From assembly GCA_003052455.1 (NCBI GenBank), contig QAPD01000028.1, positions 1 to 64,000 on the forward strand: a stretch of 64,000 bases of DNA, in the 5' to 3' direction. Positions 1-7,837 of this stretch are shown here, in pieces. A model generated the notes under the pieces. It did no database searches, was not told the DNA's origin, and was given only the letters and a program-made list of their open reading frames with translations. The position numbers and the translations under genes were made by a program. This DNA is from Sphaerisporangium cinnabarinum (GTDB taxonomy: Bacteria > Actinomycetota > Actinomycetes > Actinomycetales > Cellulomonadaceae). Position 1 is the first letter of the stretch; the number at the start of each line of letters is the position of its first letter.

Positions 1-489
1 GTCACGGCGGCGACGTCGAGCCCGGTGAGCGACGGCGCCGCGGTCGTCGCGGTGGTCCCCGAGGTGGTGCGCCGCGACCTGGGCCTCGCGGGCCTGCGGG
101 TCGTCGCGTCGGCCACCGTGGGCTGCGACCCGGCGCTGCCCGGGTGGGGCCCGGTGCCCGCGGTGCGCGCCGTGCTCGACCGCGCCGGCGCGCGGCTCGA
201 CGACGTCGCGGCGGTCGAGGTCGTCGAGGCGTTCGCGGCCCAGGTGCTCGCGGTCACCGACGCGCTCGGCCTCGACCCGCTGGGCGACCCCGCGGACGAC
301 GCCCGGGTGTGCCCCGACGGCGGCGCGCTCGCGCTGGGCCACCCGTGGGGCGCGAGCGGCGCGGTGGCCGTGGTCCGGCTGTTCTCCCGCCTCGTGCGCG
401 GGGGCGCGCGGGCCGGGACGCTCGGGCTCGCGACGGCGGCCGTCGGCGGCGGCCAGGGCGTCGCGGTGCTCGTGGAGGTGGCGCGGTGA
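1..489 (+). CDS. Thiolase / acetyl-CoA acetyltransferase, C-terminal part
   Basis: The reading frame is open from base 1, so the gene starts before the window and about 163 C-terminal residues are seen. The opening TAATSSPVSDGAA matches the TAGNSSxxxDGAA block of thiolases. Further on, GALALGHPWGASGA is the GHPxGxSG motif that carries the thiolase active-site His, and GGGQGVAVLVE near the end resembles the C-terminal CxGxGxG loop, although the catalytic Cys of CxGGGxG is replaced here (AVGGGQG). Loss of that Cys suggests a divergent or non-classical thiolase. The stop TGA overlaps the GTG start of the transporter ATPase that follows, so the genes are probably co-translated. In some actinobacteria thiolase and acyl-CoA ligase genes sit beside bioY; the upstream gene cannot be seen here. 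Confidence 0.8.
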   Translation, partial: VTAATSSPVSDGAAVVAVVPEVVRRDLGLAGLRVVASATVGCDPALPGWGPVPAVRAVLDRAGARLDDVAAVEVVEAFAAQVLAVTDALGLDPLGDPADDARVCPDGGALALGHPWGASGAVAVVRLFSRLVRGGARAGTLGLATAAVGGGQGVAVLVEVAR

Positions 490-1274
490 TCGCGCGGGCG
501 GCGCGCGCCGTGCGGGGCCGACGACGGGACCGCCCGGCCGAGGTCGCGCCCCCCGCACCGGAGGTCTCCGTCGAGGACACCGCCCGGGCGTGCGTGGTGC
601 GGCTCGAGGACGTGCACGTGCGGCTCGGCGAGCGCGACGTCCTGCGCGGCGTGAGCCTCGAGCTGCGCGAGCACCGGGTCGGCGTGGTCGGGGCGAACGG
701 CTCGGGCAAGAGCACCCTGGCCCGCCTGCTCAACGGGCTCGTCGTGCCGACGGCGGGGCGCGTGCTCGTCGACGGCCTCGACACACGCCGCCAGGGCGCG
801 GCGGTGCGACGGCGCGTGGGGTTCGTGTTCACCGACCCGGACGCGCAGATCGTCATGCCGACCGTGGCGGAGGACGTCGCGTACTCGCTGCGCGGCGTCC
901 CGGCGGACGAGCGCGGCGAGGTCGTGCGGCGCGCCCTCGCCGCGCGCGGCCTGGCCGAGCACGCCGACCATCCCGCGCACCTCCTCTCGGGCGGGCAGAA
1001 GCAGCTCCTCGCGCTCACCTCCGTGCTCGCGGCGAGCCCGCGCCTCGTCGTGGCCGACGAGCCGACGACGCTCCTCGACCTGCGCAACACGCGGCGCGTC
1101 GCCGCGGAGCTCGCGGCCCTCCCCCAGCAGGTCGTGCTCGTCTCGCACGACCTCGCGCTCATGGACGCCATGGACCGCGTGCTCGTGGTCGACGGCGGGC
1201 GCGTCGTCGCGGACGACGCGCCGGGCCCGGCCGTCGCGCACTACCGCCGCCTGGTCGACGCGGGGCCGGGGTGA
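486..1274 (+). CDS. bioM: ECF transporter ATPase, BioM-like
   Basis: A 262-residue ABC ATPase. After an unusual 35-residue charged N-terminal extension come Walker A GANGSGKST (about residues 69-77), a Q-loop region FTDPDAQIV, the signature LSGGQKQ, Walker B LVVADEPTT and the switch His in VLVSHD. FTDPDAQIV and the single-domain layout are typical of ATPases of energy-coupling-factor vitamin and metal importers. The GTG start overlaps the thiolase stop by 3 nt and the gene overlaps the next by 4 nt (GTGA). The following small ECF-T protein makes BioM the best specific guess; CbiO or another ECF-A protein is possible because the substrate-binding BioY would lie outside the window. Confidence 0.8.
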   Translation: MIARAARAVRGRRRDRPAEVAPPAPEVSVEDTARACVVRLEDVHVRLGERDVLRGVSLELREHRVGVVGANGSGKSTLARLLNGLVVPTAGRVLVDGLDTRRQGAAVRRRVGFVFTDPDAQIVMPTVAEDVAYSLRGVPADERGEVVRRALAARGLAEHADHPAHLLSGGQKQLLALTSVLAASPRLVVADEPTTLLDLRNTRRVAAELAALPQQVVLVSHDLALMDAMDRVLVVDGGRVVADDAPGPAVAHYRRLVDAGPG

Positions 1275-1870
1275 CGGCGGGCGGCTACCGGCCGGGGACC
1301 TCGGTGCTGCACCGCCTCCCGGCCGGGTCGAAGCTCCTCGGTCTCGCGGGGGCGTCGGGCGCGGTGCTGCTCGTGTCGTCGCCGGTCGCGGTGGGGGTCG
1401 TGGTCGTCGTGGTCGCGGCGCTCTACGCGGTGGCGGGGGTGGGCGCCCGCGCCGCGTGGGAGCAGGTCCGGCCGCTGCGGCTCGTCGTGCCGGTGCTCCT
1501 CGCGGTGCAGTGGTTCGCGCTCGGTCCCGCCGCCGCGGCGGTCCTCACGACCCGCCTCGTGGCGCTCGTCGCGCTCGCGGGGCTCGTGCTGCTCACGACC
1601 CGCACGGCCGCGGTGCTCGCCGCGATCGAACGCGGCCTGCGCCCGCTCGGTCGGGTGGGGGTCGACGTCGGCCGCGTCGCGCTCGTCCTCTCCCTCGCCG
1701 TGCGCTCCGTCCCGGTGGTCGCGGCGCTCGCGCAGCGCGTGCGGGACGCGTGCCGCGCGCGCGGCCGGGAGCACGACGTCCGGGCCTTCGCCGTCCCGCT
1801 CGTCGTGGGCGCCCTGCGCCAGGCGGACGCGCTCGGCGACGCGCTGCGCGCCCGCGGCCTCGACGACTGA
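1271..1870 (+). CDS. bioN: ECF transporter transmembrane protein, BioN-like
   Basis: A 199-residue membrane protein (EcfT/CbiQ family). It opens with YRPGTSVLHRLPAGSKLLGL, the usual first motif of ECF-T proteins, followed by four to five hydrophobic segments. The coupling helices are visible in the C-terminal half: ARGREHDVRAFAVPL and, at the very end, ADALGDALRARGLDD, which carries the second Ala-Arg-Gly signature that contacts the ATPase. The GTG start overlaps the ATPase stop by 4 nt. With BioM it forms the energizing module of a vitamin importer, most likely biotin. At 199 residues it fits the short BioN type rather than the longer (about 260) general EcfT. Confidence 0.8.
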   Translation: MTAGGYRPGTSVLHRLPAGSKLLGLAGASGAVLLVSSPVAVGVVVVVVAALYAVAGVGARAAWEQVRPLRLVVPVLLAVQWFALGPAAAAVLTTRLVALVALAGLVLLTTRTAAVLAAIERGLRPLGRVGVDVGRVALVLSLAVRSVPVVAALAQRVRDACRARGREHDVRAFAVPLVVGALRQADALGDALRARGLDD

Positions 1871-1922
1871 GGCGGACCCGTCGGCGTCCCGCTGCCGGTG
1901 GTGCGCCCGCCGGCGGGTCCCG

Positions 1923-3260
1923 CTACCGGGCGCGGGCGACGGCAGGACGGCGGCGTCGGCCGCGCAGGGCGAGCGCCGCGGCGACGGCGATGCCCGCCAC
2001 GGTGACGACCAGCAGCGCCCGGTAGTCCACCACCCCGACGAGCGCGGCCCCCACCACGGTGAGCAGGAGCTGGGGCACGTTGAGCAGCATGGTGCTCGCC
2101 GCGGCCACCCGGCCCTGGAGCGCGGGCGGCGTGCGGAGCTGGCGCTCGGTGACGAACCCGACGATCGCCCACGTGACACCGAGGCCGACGCCGCCGAGCC
2201 CGACGACGACCGCCACCACGCTCGTGCCCGTCGCGGGGACGATGCCGAGCGCGAGCACGAGCAGGCCCAGCGCGACGAGGCGCTGCGCCCCCCACCGGGC
2301 CACGAGCCGGGCGGCGGTGAGGCCGGCCACGATCGCGGTCACGGCCTGGACGGACGACACCGGCCCGAGGAGCGCGGCCGGGAGCCCGAGGCCGTCCTCG
2401 ACGATCGCGAGGCTCACGGCGTTGAGCAGCCCCACCGCGCCGAACGCGACGACGAGCGCGACCGTGAGCACGCCGAGCGGCGCCGTCCCCGCGAGGTGCC
2501 GGAAGCCCGCGGCCACCTCGGCGAGGTACGGCTCGCGCTCGTCGGCCGGCGGGGTCTCGCGCACCCGCACGCGCGCGACCACCCCGGCCGCGACGACGAA
2601 CGCACCCGACGCGGCCAGGACGAGCGGCCACACGCCCGCGAGGGCGTACGCACCCGCGCCCACGACGGGCATGAGCAGCCGGAACACCTGGTCGATCGTC
2701 GTGAGGCGGCCGTTCGCGGCGGCGAGCGCGTCGTCGGGCAGCATGTCGCGCACGAGCCCGGACTGCGCCGCGGACGTCGCGAACCCGACCCCCGCGTACA
2801 CGACCGTGACGAGGAGCACGAGCCACACCTGCCCCGGCCCGCGGACGAGGAGGAGGGCGAGGAGGACGACCGCGCCGACGAGGTACGTCGCGACGAGCAT
2901 CCGGCGGCGGGACACCCGGTCGGCGAGCTGGCCGAGGAACGGCGACGCGAGCGCGGGCAGGCCCAGCGCGGCGAACACGAGCCCGGCCGCGCCGTTCGAG
3001 CCCGTGAGGTCCTTGACCCACACGGCGAGGATGAGCGCGAGCACCGAGTCGGCGAAGTTGGTGAACCCCCACGCGACCGAGAGCAGGCGGAACGGTCGCC
3101 CGCGGAGCGCGGCCCGCGCGTCCGCTCCCGGCGTCGTGGCCTCGCTCCCCGGCGCGGCCGCCGCGGTCGGCGCGGCGGCCGCTGCGGTCGGTGCGGTCGG
3201 TGCTGTCGTCGCGGCGTCCGCGGTCGGTGCCGCGGCCGCCGGCTCGGGCGGGGTGGTCAC
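1923..3260 (-). CDS. MFS transporter, probable efflux
   Basis: A 445-residue major facilitator protein. After an Ala/Pro/Thr-rich cytoplasmic tail of about 55 residues, the transmembrane region starts at FRLLSVAWGFTNFADSVLALIL. The A-loop motif GQLADRVSRRRML between TM2 and TM3 is the MFS signature, and TNFADS with LVRDMLPDDALAAANG places it near MFS_3-type drug exporters. The start GTG at 3260 was chosen because it gives a 4-nt GTGA overlap with the regulator upstream; the longer open frame to 3488 runs antisense-like through that regulator. Co-transcription with an ArsR-like repressor suggests inducible export of a toxic compound. The substrate is unknown. Confidence 0.85.
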   Translation of the reverse strand: MTTPPEPAAAAPTADAATTAPTAPTAAAAAPTAAAAPGSEATTPGADARAALRGRPFRLLSVAWGFTNFADSVLALILAVWVKDLTGSNGAAGLVFAALGLPALASPFLGQLADRVSRRRMLVATYLVGAVVLLALLLVRGPGQVWLVLLVTVVYAGVGFATSAAQSGLVRDMLPDDALAAANGRLTTIDQVFRLLMPVVGAGAYALAGVWPLVLAASGAFVVAAGVVARVRVRETPPADEREPYLAEVAAGFRHLAGTAPLGVLTVALVVAFGAVGLLNAVSLAIVEDGLGLPAALLGPVSSVQAVTAIVAGLTAARLVARWGAQRLVALGLLVLALGIVPATGTSVVAVVVGLGGVGLGVTWAIVGFVTERQLRTPPALQGRVAAASTMLLNVPQLLLTVVGAALVGVVDYRALLVVTVAGIAVAAALALRGRRRRPAVARAR

Positions 3261-3880
3261 CGGTGGTCCGCGGGCGGGTCGGCGTTGACGACGGCGAACA
3301 GCCGCGCCGGCCGGGCCCCCTCGGGGCGCAGCGACGGGTCGTCCCAGCGCCCGGCGAACCGGTCGGTGAGCGCCTCGACCTCGCGCGCGAGCGCGTCGAG
3401 CTCCTCGCGCGTCGCGTAGAACGACGACGAGCTGAGCGTCGAGGCGAGCAGCCACCGCGGGTCCTCCGCCGCGGCGCCGGCGAGCCACGCCCGCACGCGC
3501 GCCGCCTCCTGGCCGAGCACGAGGTCGGCCACGGCGCTCGCCGCGGGCAGCGACTCGGGCACGTCGGGGTCGAAGCGGGTCTGGCGCCCGCGCCCGACCG
3601 TCCGCCAGGGGCGCTCCTTGCCCCGCCGCTCGGCGGGCTCGACGTAGCCGTACTTCGCGAGCATGCGCAGGTGGAACGAGCAGCTCGCGACGGACTCGCC
3701 CGTGACCTCGGCGCAGCGCGTGGCCGTGACCTCGCCCTCGTCGTCGAGCAGCGTGAGGATCCGCAGGCGCAGGGGGTGCGCGAGGGCGCGGATGCTCGCG
3801 GGGTCGCTCGCGACCACCGGTTCCGGCCTGGACGGGCTCACGGAGGCGCCCTGCCCAGGGTGGTCGGCGGGGGTCGTCAT
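3257..3880 (-). CDS. ArsR-like winged-helix transcriptional regulator
   Basis: A 207-residue protein with an N-terminal winged HTH: RALAHPLRLRILTLLDDEGEVTA, then the recognition helix region TGESVASCSFHLRMLAKYGYVEPAE (about residues 30-85). This is the HTH_20/ArsR form that recognises compact palindromes. The C-terminal half (about 110 residues, charged and helical) is longer than in small ArsR proteins and may sense the ligand or dimerise. The start ATG at 3880 is 7 nt from a TAGCGT -10 box, so the mRNA should be leaderless. A 28-bp palindrome overlaps the promoter, which suggests autorepression and repression of the coupled MFS gene. Confidence 0.85.
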   Translation of the reverse strand: MTTPADHPGQGASVSPSRPEPVVASDPASIRALAHPLRLRILTLLDDEGEVTATRCAEVTGESVASCSFHLRMLAKYGYVEPAERRGKERPWRTVGRGRQTRFDPDVPESLPAASAVADLVLGQEAARVRAWLAGAAAEDPRWLLASTLSSSSFYATREELDALAREVEALTDRFAGRWDDPSLRPEGARPARLFAVVNADPPADHR

Positions 3881-3887
3881 GGGGACG

Positions 3888-3893
3888 ACGCTA
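3888..3893 (-). promoter_or_regulatory. -10 box of the regulator-MFS operon (leaderless)
   Basis: TAGCGT on the minus strand, 7 nt before the ATG of the ArsR-like gene. The TANNNT form and the spacing place transcription start at or next to the A of the start codon. Confidence 0.6.
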
Positions 3894-3899
3894 GTTCAC

Positions 3900-3927
3900 G
3901 AAAGATATCTTGCGCAAGACTTCTTTC
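3900..3927. promoter_or_regulatory. 28-bp palindromic operator
   Basis: Left half GAAAGATATCTTGC and right half GCAAGACTTCTTTC match as an inverted repeat at 12 of 14 positions. The site is AT-rich in a GC-rich background, starts 7 bp upstream of the -10 box of the ArsR-like gene and covers its -35 region, so a bound repressor would block the polymerase. It also abuts the stop codon of the PAP2 gene (3928). The likely ligand is the product of the adjacent regulator gene. Confidence 0.7.
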
Positions 3928-4653
3928 CTAAGAGTCCTCGGGCCTCGCCTCGACCGGTCGTGCTCGCACCCGGAGGTCGTGCACCCGGCTCACGGCGACG
4001 ACGACGCCGAGCACCGCCACCGCCAGGCAGAGCCCGGCGAGGACGTCGGTGAGGAAGTGGTACCCGAGGTAGAGGCGGCTCAGCGCCACGGTCCCGACGA
4101 CGAGCACCGACGCCACCGCCCAGACCGCGAGCACCCGCGCGTCGCGGTGGCGGTGCCACACGAGGTAGCCGCCGACGAGCACCAGGGTCGCCGCGCCGAT
4201 CGTGTGCCCCGAGGGGAACGAGAACGACCGCTCGACCCCGGCCACGACCATCGAGGCGTCCGGCGGGCGCGGGCGGGCGATCACGGCCTTGAGCACGCTC
4301 GAGACGAGGGTCGCGAGCACCATCGCCCCCGCCAGCAGACCCGGTTCCCACCAGGTCCCCGAGCGCCGTGCCCACACGACGCACCCCACCGCCACGAGGA
4401 GGGGCAGCACGAACGGGCCGAACACGGTCGTCACGACCGTCAGCACCCCCGTCGCGACGGGGGTCCGGTGCGCGACCATCCAGGCCAGCAGCGGCTCGTC
4501 GAACCGCCAGAGGTCGTCCCGCTCCCGGACCGAGTCCAGCAGGCCGGCGAAGCCCAGGACGCCGACCAGGACCAGGAGCAGCCCCGGCCACACGCTCGCG
4601 AGCACCGCCCGCGGCGACGTGCCCTCCTCCGACCCGCTCGTCGTCGCTCCCAT
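3928..4653 (-). CDS. PAP2 superfamily membrane phosphatase
   Basis: A 241-residue membrane protein with the three lipid-phosphatase signatures in order: KAVIARPRP (KX6RP form), FPSGHT and SRLYLGYHFLTD (SRX5HX3D). Five or six hydrophobic helices surround them, starting at VWPGLLLVLVGVLGFAG. Such enzymes dephosphorylate undecaprenyl pyrophosphate or other lipid phosphates at the outer face of the membrane. The short polar N-terminus has no signal peptide beyond the first helix. The start at 4653 sits 6 nt from a TAGCCT -10 box (4660-4665). The specific substrate cannot be told from sequence. Confidence 0.88.
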   Translation of the reverse strand: MGATTSGSEEGTSPRAVLASVWPGLLLVLVGVLGFAGLLDSVRERDDLWRFDEPLLAWMVAHRTPVATGVLTVVTTVFGPFVLPLLVAVGCVVWARRSGTWWEPGLLAGAMVLATLVSSVLKAVIARPRPPDASMVVAGVERSFSFPSGHTIGAATLVLVGGYLVWHRHRDARVLAVWAVASVLVVGTVALSRLYLGYHFLTDVLAGLCLAVAVLGVVVAVSRVHDLRVRARPVEARPEDS

Positions 4654-4659
4654 CCCCGG

Positions 4660-4665
4660 AGGCTA
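4660..4665 (-). promoter_or_regulatory. -10 box, PAP2 gene (leaderless)
   Basis: TAGCCT on the minus strand with 6 nt to the ATG start of the PAP2 gene; supports that start codon. Confidence 0.5.
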
Positions 4666-4880
4666 CGGAACGCGGGCCGACGACGCAGGGCGGCACGGTC
4701 GCGGACGGCCCCCGACGAACCCCCGGACGGAGCCTCGGGCGGTCCCCGGCGAAAAACCCGTGCGCCCCCGGGGGCCGACGTGGTCGTATGAGCACACACC
4801 GCGGTGGCGTCCGTCCGGTCCGTACCGGGCGGTGGAGGGTCCGGCCAGACCCACGAACCCAGCGTCACGAGAGCAGCACC

Positions 4881-5030
4881 ATGCATCCCTTGATCACGTA
4901 CGACGTGGCGGCCCTCAGCCGTCGCGAGCAGCTGCAGGAGCAGACCCTGCGCCGGTCGCAGCTGCGCCGCACCACGACCCGCGTCCCGGCGCACACCCGG
5001 CAGGCCCGCCTGTCGCGCCGCACCGCATGA
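4881..5030 (+). CDS. Small basic protein, 49 residues
   Basis: A short frame beginning MHPLITYDVAALSRREQLQ, rich in Arg and Gln in its first 30 residues and probably one amphipathic helix. Short actinobacterial proteins starting MHPxx(T/S)xxxA followed by a charged helix are familiar, but their function is not known. The purine stretch GAGAG about 8 nt upstream could act as ribosome binding site. A strong terminator-like hairpin follows at 5090-5141, which supports a real transcription unit. It may be a hypothetical protein only; no domain is recognised. Confidence 0.5.
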   Translation: MHPLITYDVAALSRREQLQEQTLRRSQLRRTTTRVPAHTRQARLSRRTA

Positions 5031-5089
5031 CGCGCACCGAGCGCTCGTCACGCCGGGGGCACACCCCGCCGGGCGAGAGCGCGACCCGT

Positions 5090-5141
5090 CGAAGGCCTCG
5101 GCCGTCCGGACCCTCCGTGGACCGGACCGCCGGGGCCTTCG
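5090..5141 (+). terminator. Long imperfect hairpin after the small gene
   Basis: Arms CGAAGGCCTCGGCCGTCCGG and, at the 3' side, a complement ending GGGGCCTTCG pair over about 20 bp with two mismatches and an 11-nt loop. No U-tract follows, as is common in high-GC genomes. Confidence 0.55.
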
Positions 5142-5152
5142 TCGTGCGCGAC

Positions 5153-5158
5153 TAGGCT
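5153..5158 (+). promoter_or_regulatory. -10 box of orn (leaderless)
   Basis: TAGGCT with 6 nt to the GTG at 5165. The spacing favours 5165 over the in-frame GTG codons at 5159 and 5174. Confidence 0.55.
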
Positions 5159-5164
5159 GTGGGC

Positions 5165-5878
5165 GTGAGCCCTGTGAACGCGAACGAACGCATCGTCTGG
5201 ATCGACTGCGAGATGACCGGGCTCGACCTGGGCGCCGACGCCCTCGTCGAGGTCGCCGCGGTCGTCACCGACTCCGAGCTCAACGTGCTCGGTGACGGCG
5301 TCGACGTCCTGGTCCGCCCGCCGGCCGAGGCGCTCGAGCAGATGGGCGACTTCGTACGCCAGATGCACACCACCTCCGGCCTCCTCGACGAGCTCGACGA
5401 GGGCCTGACGCTGGCCGAGGCCGAGCAGCGCGTCCTGGACTACGTCCGCACCTGGGTGCCGGAGCCCGGCAAGGCGCCCCTCGCCGGGAACTCCGTCGGG
5501 ACCGACAAGGCGTTCCTCGACCGCGACATGCCGGCCCTCATGAGCCACCTGCACTACCGGATCGTCGACGTCTCCTCCGTCAAGGAGCTCTCCCGCCGCT
5601 GGTACCCGCGCGCGTACTTCTCCTCGCCCGAGAAGCACGGCGGGCACCGCGCGCTCGCCGACATCCTCGAGAGCATCGACGAGCTGCGCTACTACCGCGC
5701 CGCCGTCTTCGTCCCTGCGCCGGGCCCCGACTCGGCGACCGCCCGCAAGATCGCGGAGCAGGTCGTCGCGACGAGCGTGACCCGGGGGCGCACGCGGCCG
5801 CACGAGCCCGGCGAGACCGCCGCCGCGACCGCCGACGACGCCGCCGTGGCGACCGTCACAGGGGCCACCGAGGCCTGA
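5165..5878 (+). CDS. orn: Oligoribonuclease
   Basis: A 237-residue DEDDh 3'-5' exoribonuclease that degrades 2-5 nt RNA and pGpG. Exo [11 protein letters not shown], Exo [20 protein letters not shown] and Exo [14 protein letters not shown] carry the metal-binding acidic residues and the catalytic His. [15 protein letters not shown] is conserved in the family. The core ends near residue 190, and a C-terminal tail of about 45 residues rich in Ala, Thr and Asp is longer than in E. coli Orn (181). The GTG at 5165 was chosen because it lies 6 nt after the -10 box TAGGCT. Confidence 0.95.
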   Translation: MSPVNANERIVWIDCEMTGLDLGADALVEVAAVVTDSELNVLGDGVDVLVRPPAEALEQMGDFVRQMHTTSGLLDELDEGLTLAEAEQRVLDYVRTWVPEPGKAPLAGNSVGTDKAFLDRDMPALMSHLHYRIVDVSSVKELSRRWYPRAYFSSPEKHGGHRALADILESIDELRYYRAAVFVPAPGPDSATARKIAEQVVATSVTRGRTRPHEPGETAAATADDAAVATVTGATEA

Positions 5879-5915
5879 CGCGAGAAAGGCGTCCGGGAGC
5901 ACCTCCCAGACCGGG

Positions 5916-5921
5916 TACACT
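5916..5921 (+). promoter_or_regulatory. -10 box of tRNA-His
   Basis: TACACT lies about 50 nt before the mature tRNA 5' end, in a short AT-richer patch. No clear TTGACA-like -35 is seen. Confidence 0.45.
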
Positions 5922-5970
5922 TTTCGACGGCCGGTGCTCCAGGCGCCGGTCCGGTGAGCACGGCTCACAT

Positions 5971-6047
5971 GGTGGGTATAGCTCAGCTGGTAGAGCACCT
6001 GGTTGTGGTCCAGGGGGTCGCGGGTTCAAGTCCCGTTACTCACCCCA
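5971..6047 (+). tRNA. tRNA-His (GTG)
   Basis: The full cloverleaf can be folded: acceptor GTGGGTA/TACTCAC with one G-T pair, D-arm GCTCAGCTGGTAGAGC, anticodon stem CCTGG/CCAGG with loop TTGTGGT (anticodon GTG at 6005-6007), and T-arm CGGGTTCAAGTCCCG. G at 5971 is the extra G-1 diagnostic of tRNA-His, facing C73. CCA is encoded at 6045-6047. Confidence 0.97.
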
Positions 6048-6053
6048 GACGGC

Positions 6054-6085
6054 GAGGGCCGGTCTCCTGACGGAGACCGGCCCTC
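6054..6085 (+). terminator. Terminator hairpin after tRNA-His
   Basis: Perfect 14-bp stem GAGGGCCGGTCTCC / GGAGACCGGCCCTC with loop TGAC, 7 nt after the tRNA. Confidence 0.8.
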
Positions 6086-6133
6086 CCCGCGTCCGAGCCC
6101 GACGCGCTCCCCGGCGGCGCGCTCCGGGGCTGC

Positions 6134-6775
6134 TCACGGCGCCCGGTGCGACGCGACGGCGAGGACGCCGCCGAGGCCGATCATCATCCCGCCGCCCGCG
6201 GCCCGCACCGCGCCGAGGCGCCGGGGCGAGGACGCGAACCACGAGCGGGCCGCGCCCGCGGCCAGCGCCCAGACGCTGTCGCACACGAACGCGATCACGG
6301 TGAAGACGAGACCGAGCACGATCATCTGCGCCGGCACGCGCCCTGCGTGGAAGTCGGTGAACTGCGGCAGCACGGCCACGAAGAACACGATCGTCTTGGG
6401 GTTGCTCACCCCCACGACGTAGCCCTGCCGCACCACGCGCCACCAGGGCTCGCGGACGGGGGCGGCGTCGACGGTGACGGCGCCGTCGCGCCGGTGGCGG
6501 ATCGCCTGGACGCCGAGCCACACGAGGTAGGCCGCACCGACGAGCTTGACGACGGTGAAGATCGCGACCGACGTCGCGACGACCGTCCCGACCCCGAGCG
6601 CCACGGCGACCACGAGCGTGAGCGCGCCCAGCTCGTTGCCGAGCACGCTGAGCACGCCGCCGCGGTGACCCAGCGCGAGCGAGCGACCGACGACGAAGAG
6701 CACGCTCGGGCCCGGGATCGCGACGAGCACGAGGGAGGCGAGCGCGAAGGCGAGGAGGGCGTCGAGGTGCGGCAC
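6134..6775 (-). CDS. LysE/RhtB family amino-acid exporter
   Basis: A 213-residue membrane protein. LLAFALASLVLVAIPGPSVLFVVGRSLALG at the N-terminus contains the (V/I)PGP motif of the LysE/RhtB family, SNPKTIVFF is the second family motif before TM4, and six hydrophobic segments are evident. These proteins export amino acids such as threonine, homoserine or leucine. The start GTG at 6775 was preferred to a longer frame because the upstream extension is non-hydrophobic and a TATCGT -10 box lies 6 nt before it. The gene converges with tRNA-His. The substrate is not predictable. Confidence 0.88.
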   Translation of the reverse strand: MPHLDALLAFALASLVLVAIPGPSVLFVVGRSLALGHRGGVLSVLGNELGALTLVVAVALGVGTVVATSVAIFTVVKLVGAAYLVWLGVQAIRHRRDGAVTVDAAPVREPWWRVVRQGYVVGVSNPKTIVFFVAVLPQFTDFHAGRVPAQMIVLGLVFTVIAFVCDSVWALAAGAARSWFASSPRRLGAVRAAGGGMMIGLGGVLAVASHRAP

Positions 6776-6781
6776 AGCGCC

Positions 6782-6787
6782 ACGATA
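6782..6787 (-). promoter_or_regulatory. -10 box, LysE exporter (leaderless)
   Basis: TATCGT on the minus strand, 6 nt before the GTG at 6775; this decides the start codon. Confidence 0.5.
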
Positions 6788-7003
6788 GGCCGCGACGTGA
6801 CGCACGTCACGGGCGAATCCCGCCCGCCGCCGGACGCGGGCCGCGAGCGGACCGAGGGGGCCGGGCGGTCCCTCGCGGTCCGGGTGCGGCGTGTCGGTGG
6901 TTCGTCGTACGGTCTGTGGGACGCGCGGCATTGCGCTTGACGAGCCGAGCCGCGGTCGTGGTTGGGTGGAGGCCGTTCACCGACTGTCGGGAGGCAGCGC
7001 CCC

Positions 7004-7837
7004 ATGATCGAGTTCCGATCGGTCACGAAGACGTACCCCGACGGCACGGCGGCGGTCGCCGACTTCGACCTCGTGATCCCGCCGCACCGCACCACGGTGC
7101 TCGTCGGGTCGTCCGGGAGCGGCAAGACGACGCTCCTGCGCATGATCAACCGGATGGTGGAGCCCACGTCGGGCACGATCGAGATCGACGGCAGCTCCGT
7201 CCTCGACCGCGACCCGGTGAAGCTGCGGCGCAGCATCGGGTACGTCCTGCAGAACGGCGGCCTGCTCCCCCACTACAAGGTCGTCGACAACGTGACGACG
7301 GTCCTGCGCCTCGAGGGCACGCCCCGGCGACAGGCGCGCGAGCGCGCCCTCGAGCTCCTCGACACCGTCGGCCTCGACAGGGCGCTCGCGGACCGCTACC
7401 CGAGCCAGCTCTCCGGGGGCCAGCAGCAGCGCGTCGGGGTGGCGCGGGCGCTCGCCGCGGACCCGAACATCCTGCTCATGGACGAGCCGTTCGGCGCGGT
7501 GGACCCGATCGTGCGGGCCGAGCTCCAGACCGAGACCATCCGGCTGCAGCGCGAGCTCGAGAAGACGGTCGTGTTCGTCACGCACGACATCGACGAGGCG
7601 TTCCTGCTCGGCGACCAGGTCGTGATCCTGGAGAAGGGGGCGCACGTCGCACAGATCGGGTCACCGAGCGAGATCCTCGAGAACCCCGCGAGCGAGTTCG
7701 TCGCGAGCTTCATCGGCGCCGAGCGCGGCCGTCGTGCGCTGCGCACGAAGCGGACGGCGCACGGCACGGTCCTCGTCGACGGCGCGGGCCGGACGCAGGG
7801 CGTGCTCGTCGGCGACGATCCCGAGGGCGGCGCATGA
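7004..7837 (+). CDS. Glycine betaine/osmoprotectant ABC transporter ATPase
   Basis: A 277-residue ATPase of the OpuA/OpuC (ProV) group. Walker A GSSGSGKTT is near residues 36-44, the Q-loop is YVLQNGGLLPH, the signature is LSGGQQQR, Walker B is ILLMDEPFGAVDP and the switch His is in VFVTHDIDEA. Family members such as OpuCA often carry two C-terminal CBS domains that sense ionic strength; here only about 35 residues follow the ATPase core, so they are absent and gating must differ. GGGAGG at 6989-6994 is the ribosome binding site. It overlaps the next gene by 4 nt (ATGA). First gene of a four-gene operon. Confidence 0.92.
   Translation: MIEFRSVTKTYPDGTAAVADFDLVIPPHRTTVLVGSSGSGKTTLLRMINRMVEPTSGTIEIDGSSVLDRDPVKLRRSIGYVLQNGGLLPHYKVVDNVTTVLRLEGTPRRQARERALELLDTVGLDRALADRYPSQLSGGQQQRVGVARALAADPNILLMDEPFGAVDPIVRAELQTETIRLQRELEKTVVFVTHDIDEAFLLGDQVVILEKGAHVAQIGSPSEILENPASEFVASFIGAERGRRALRTKRTAHGTVLVDGAGRTQGVLVGDDPEGGA

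Noticed and set aside
2059-3419. Long plus-strand frames opposite the MFS gene
   Set aside because: Ser/Thr/Arg or Glu/Arg-rich shadow translations with no family resemblance; the minus-strand frame has clear MFS motifs.
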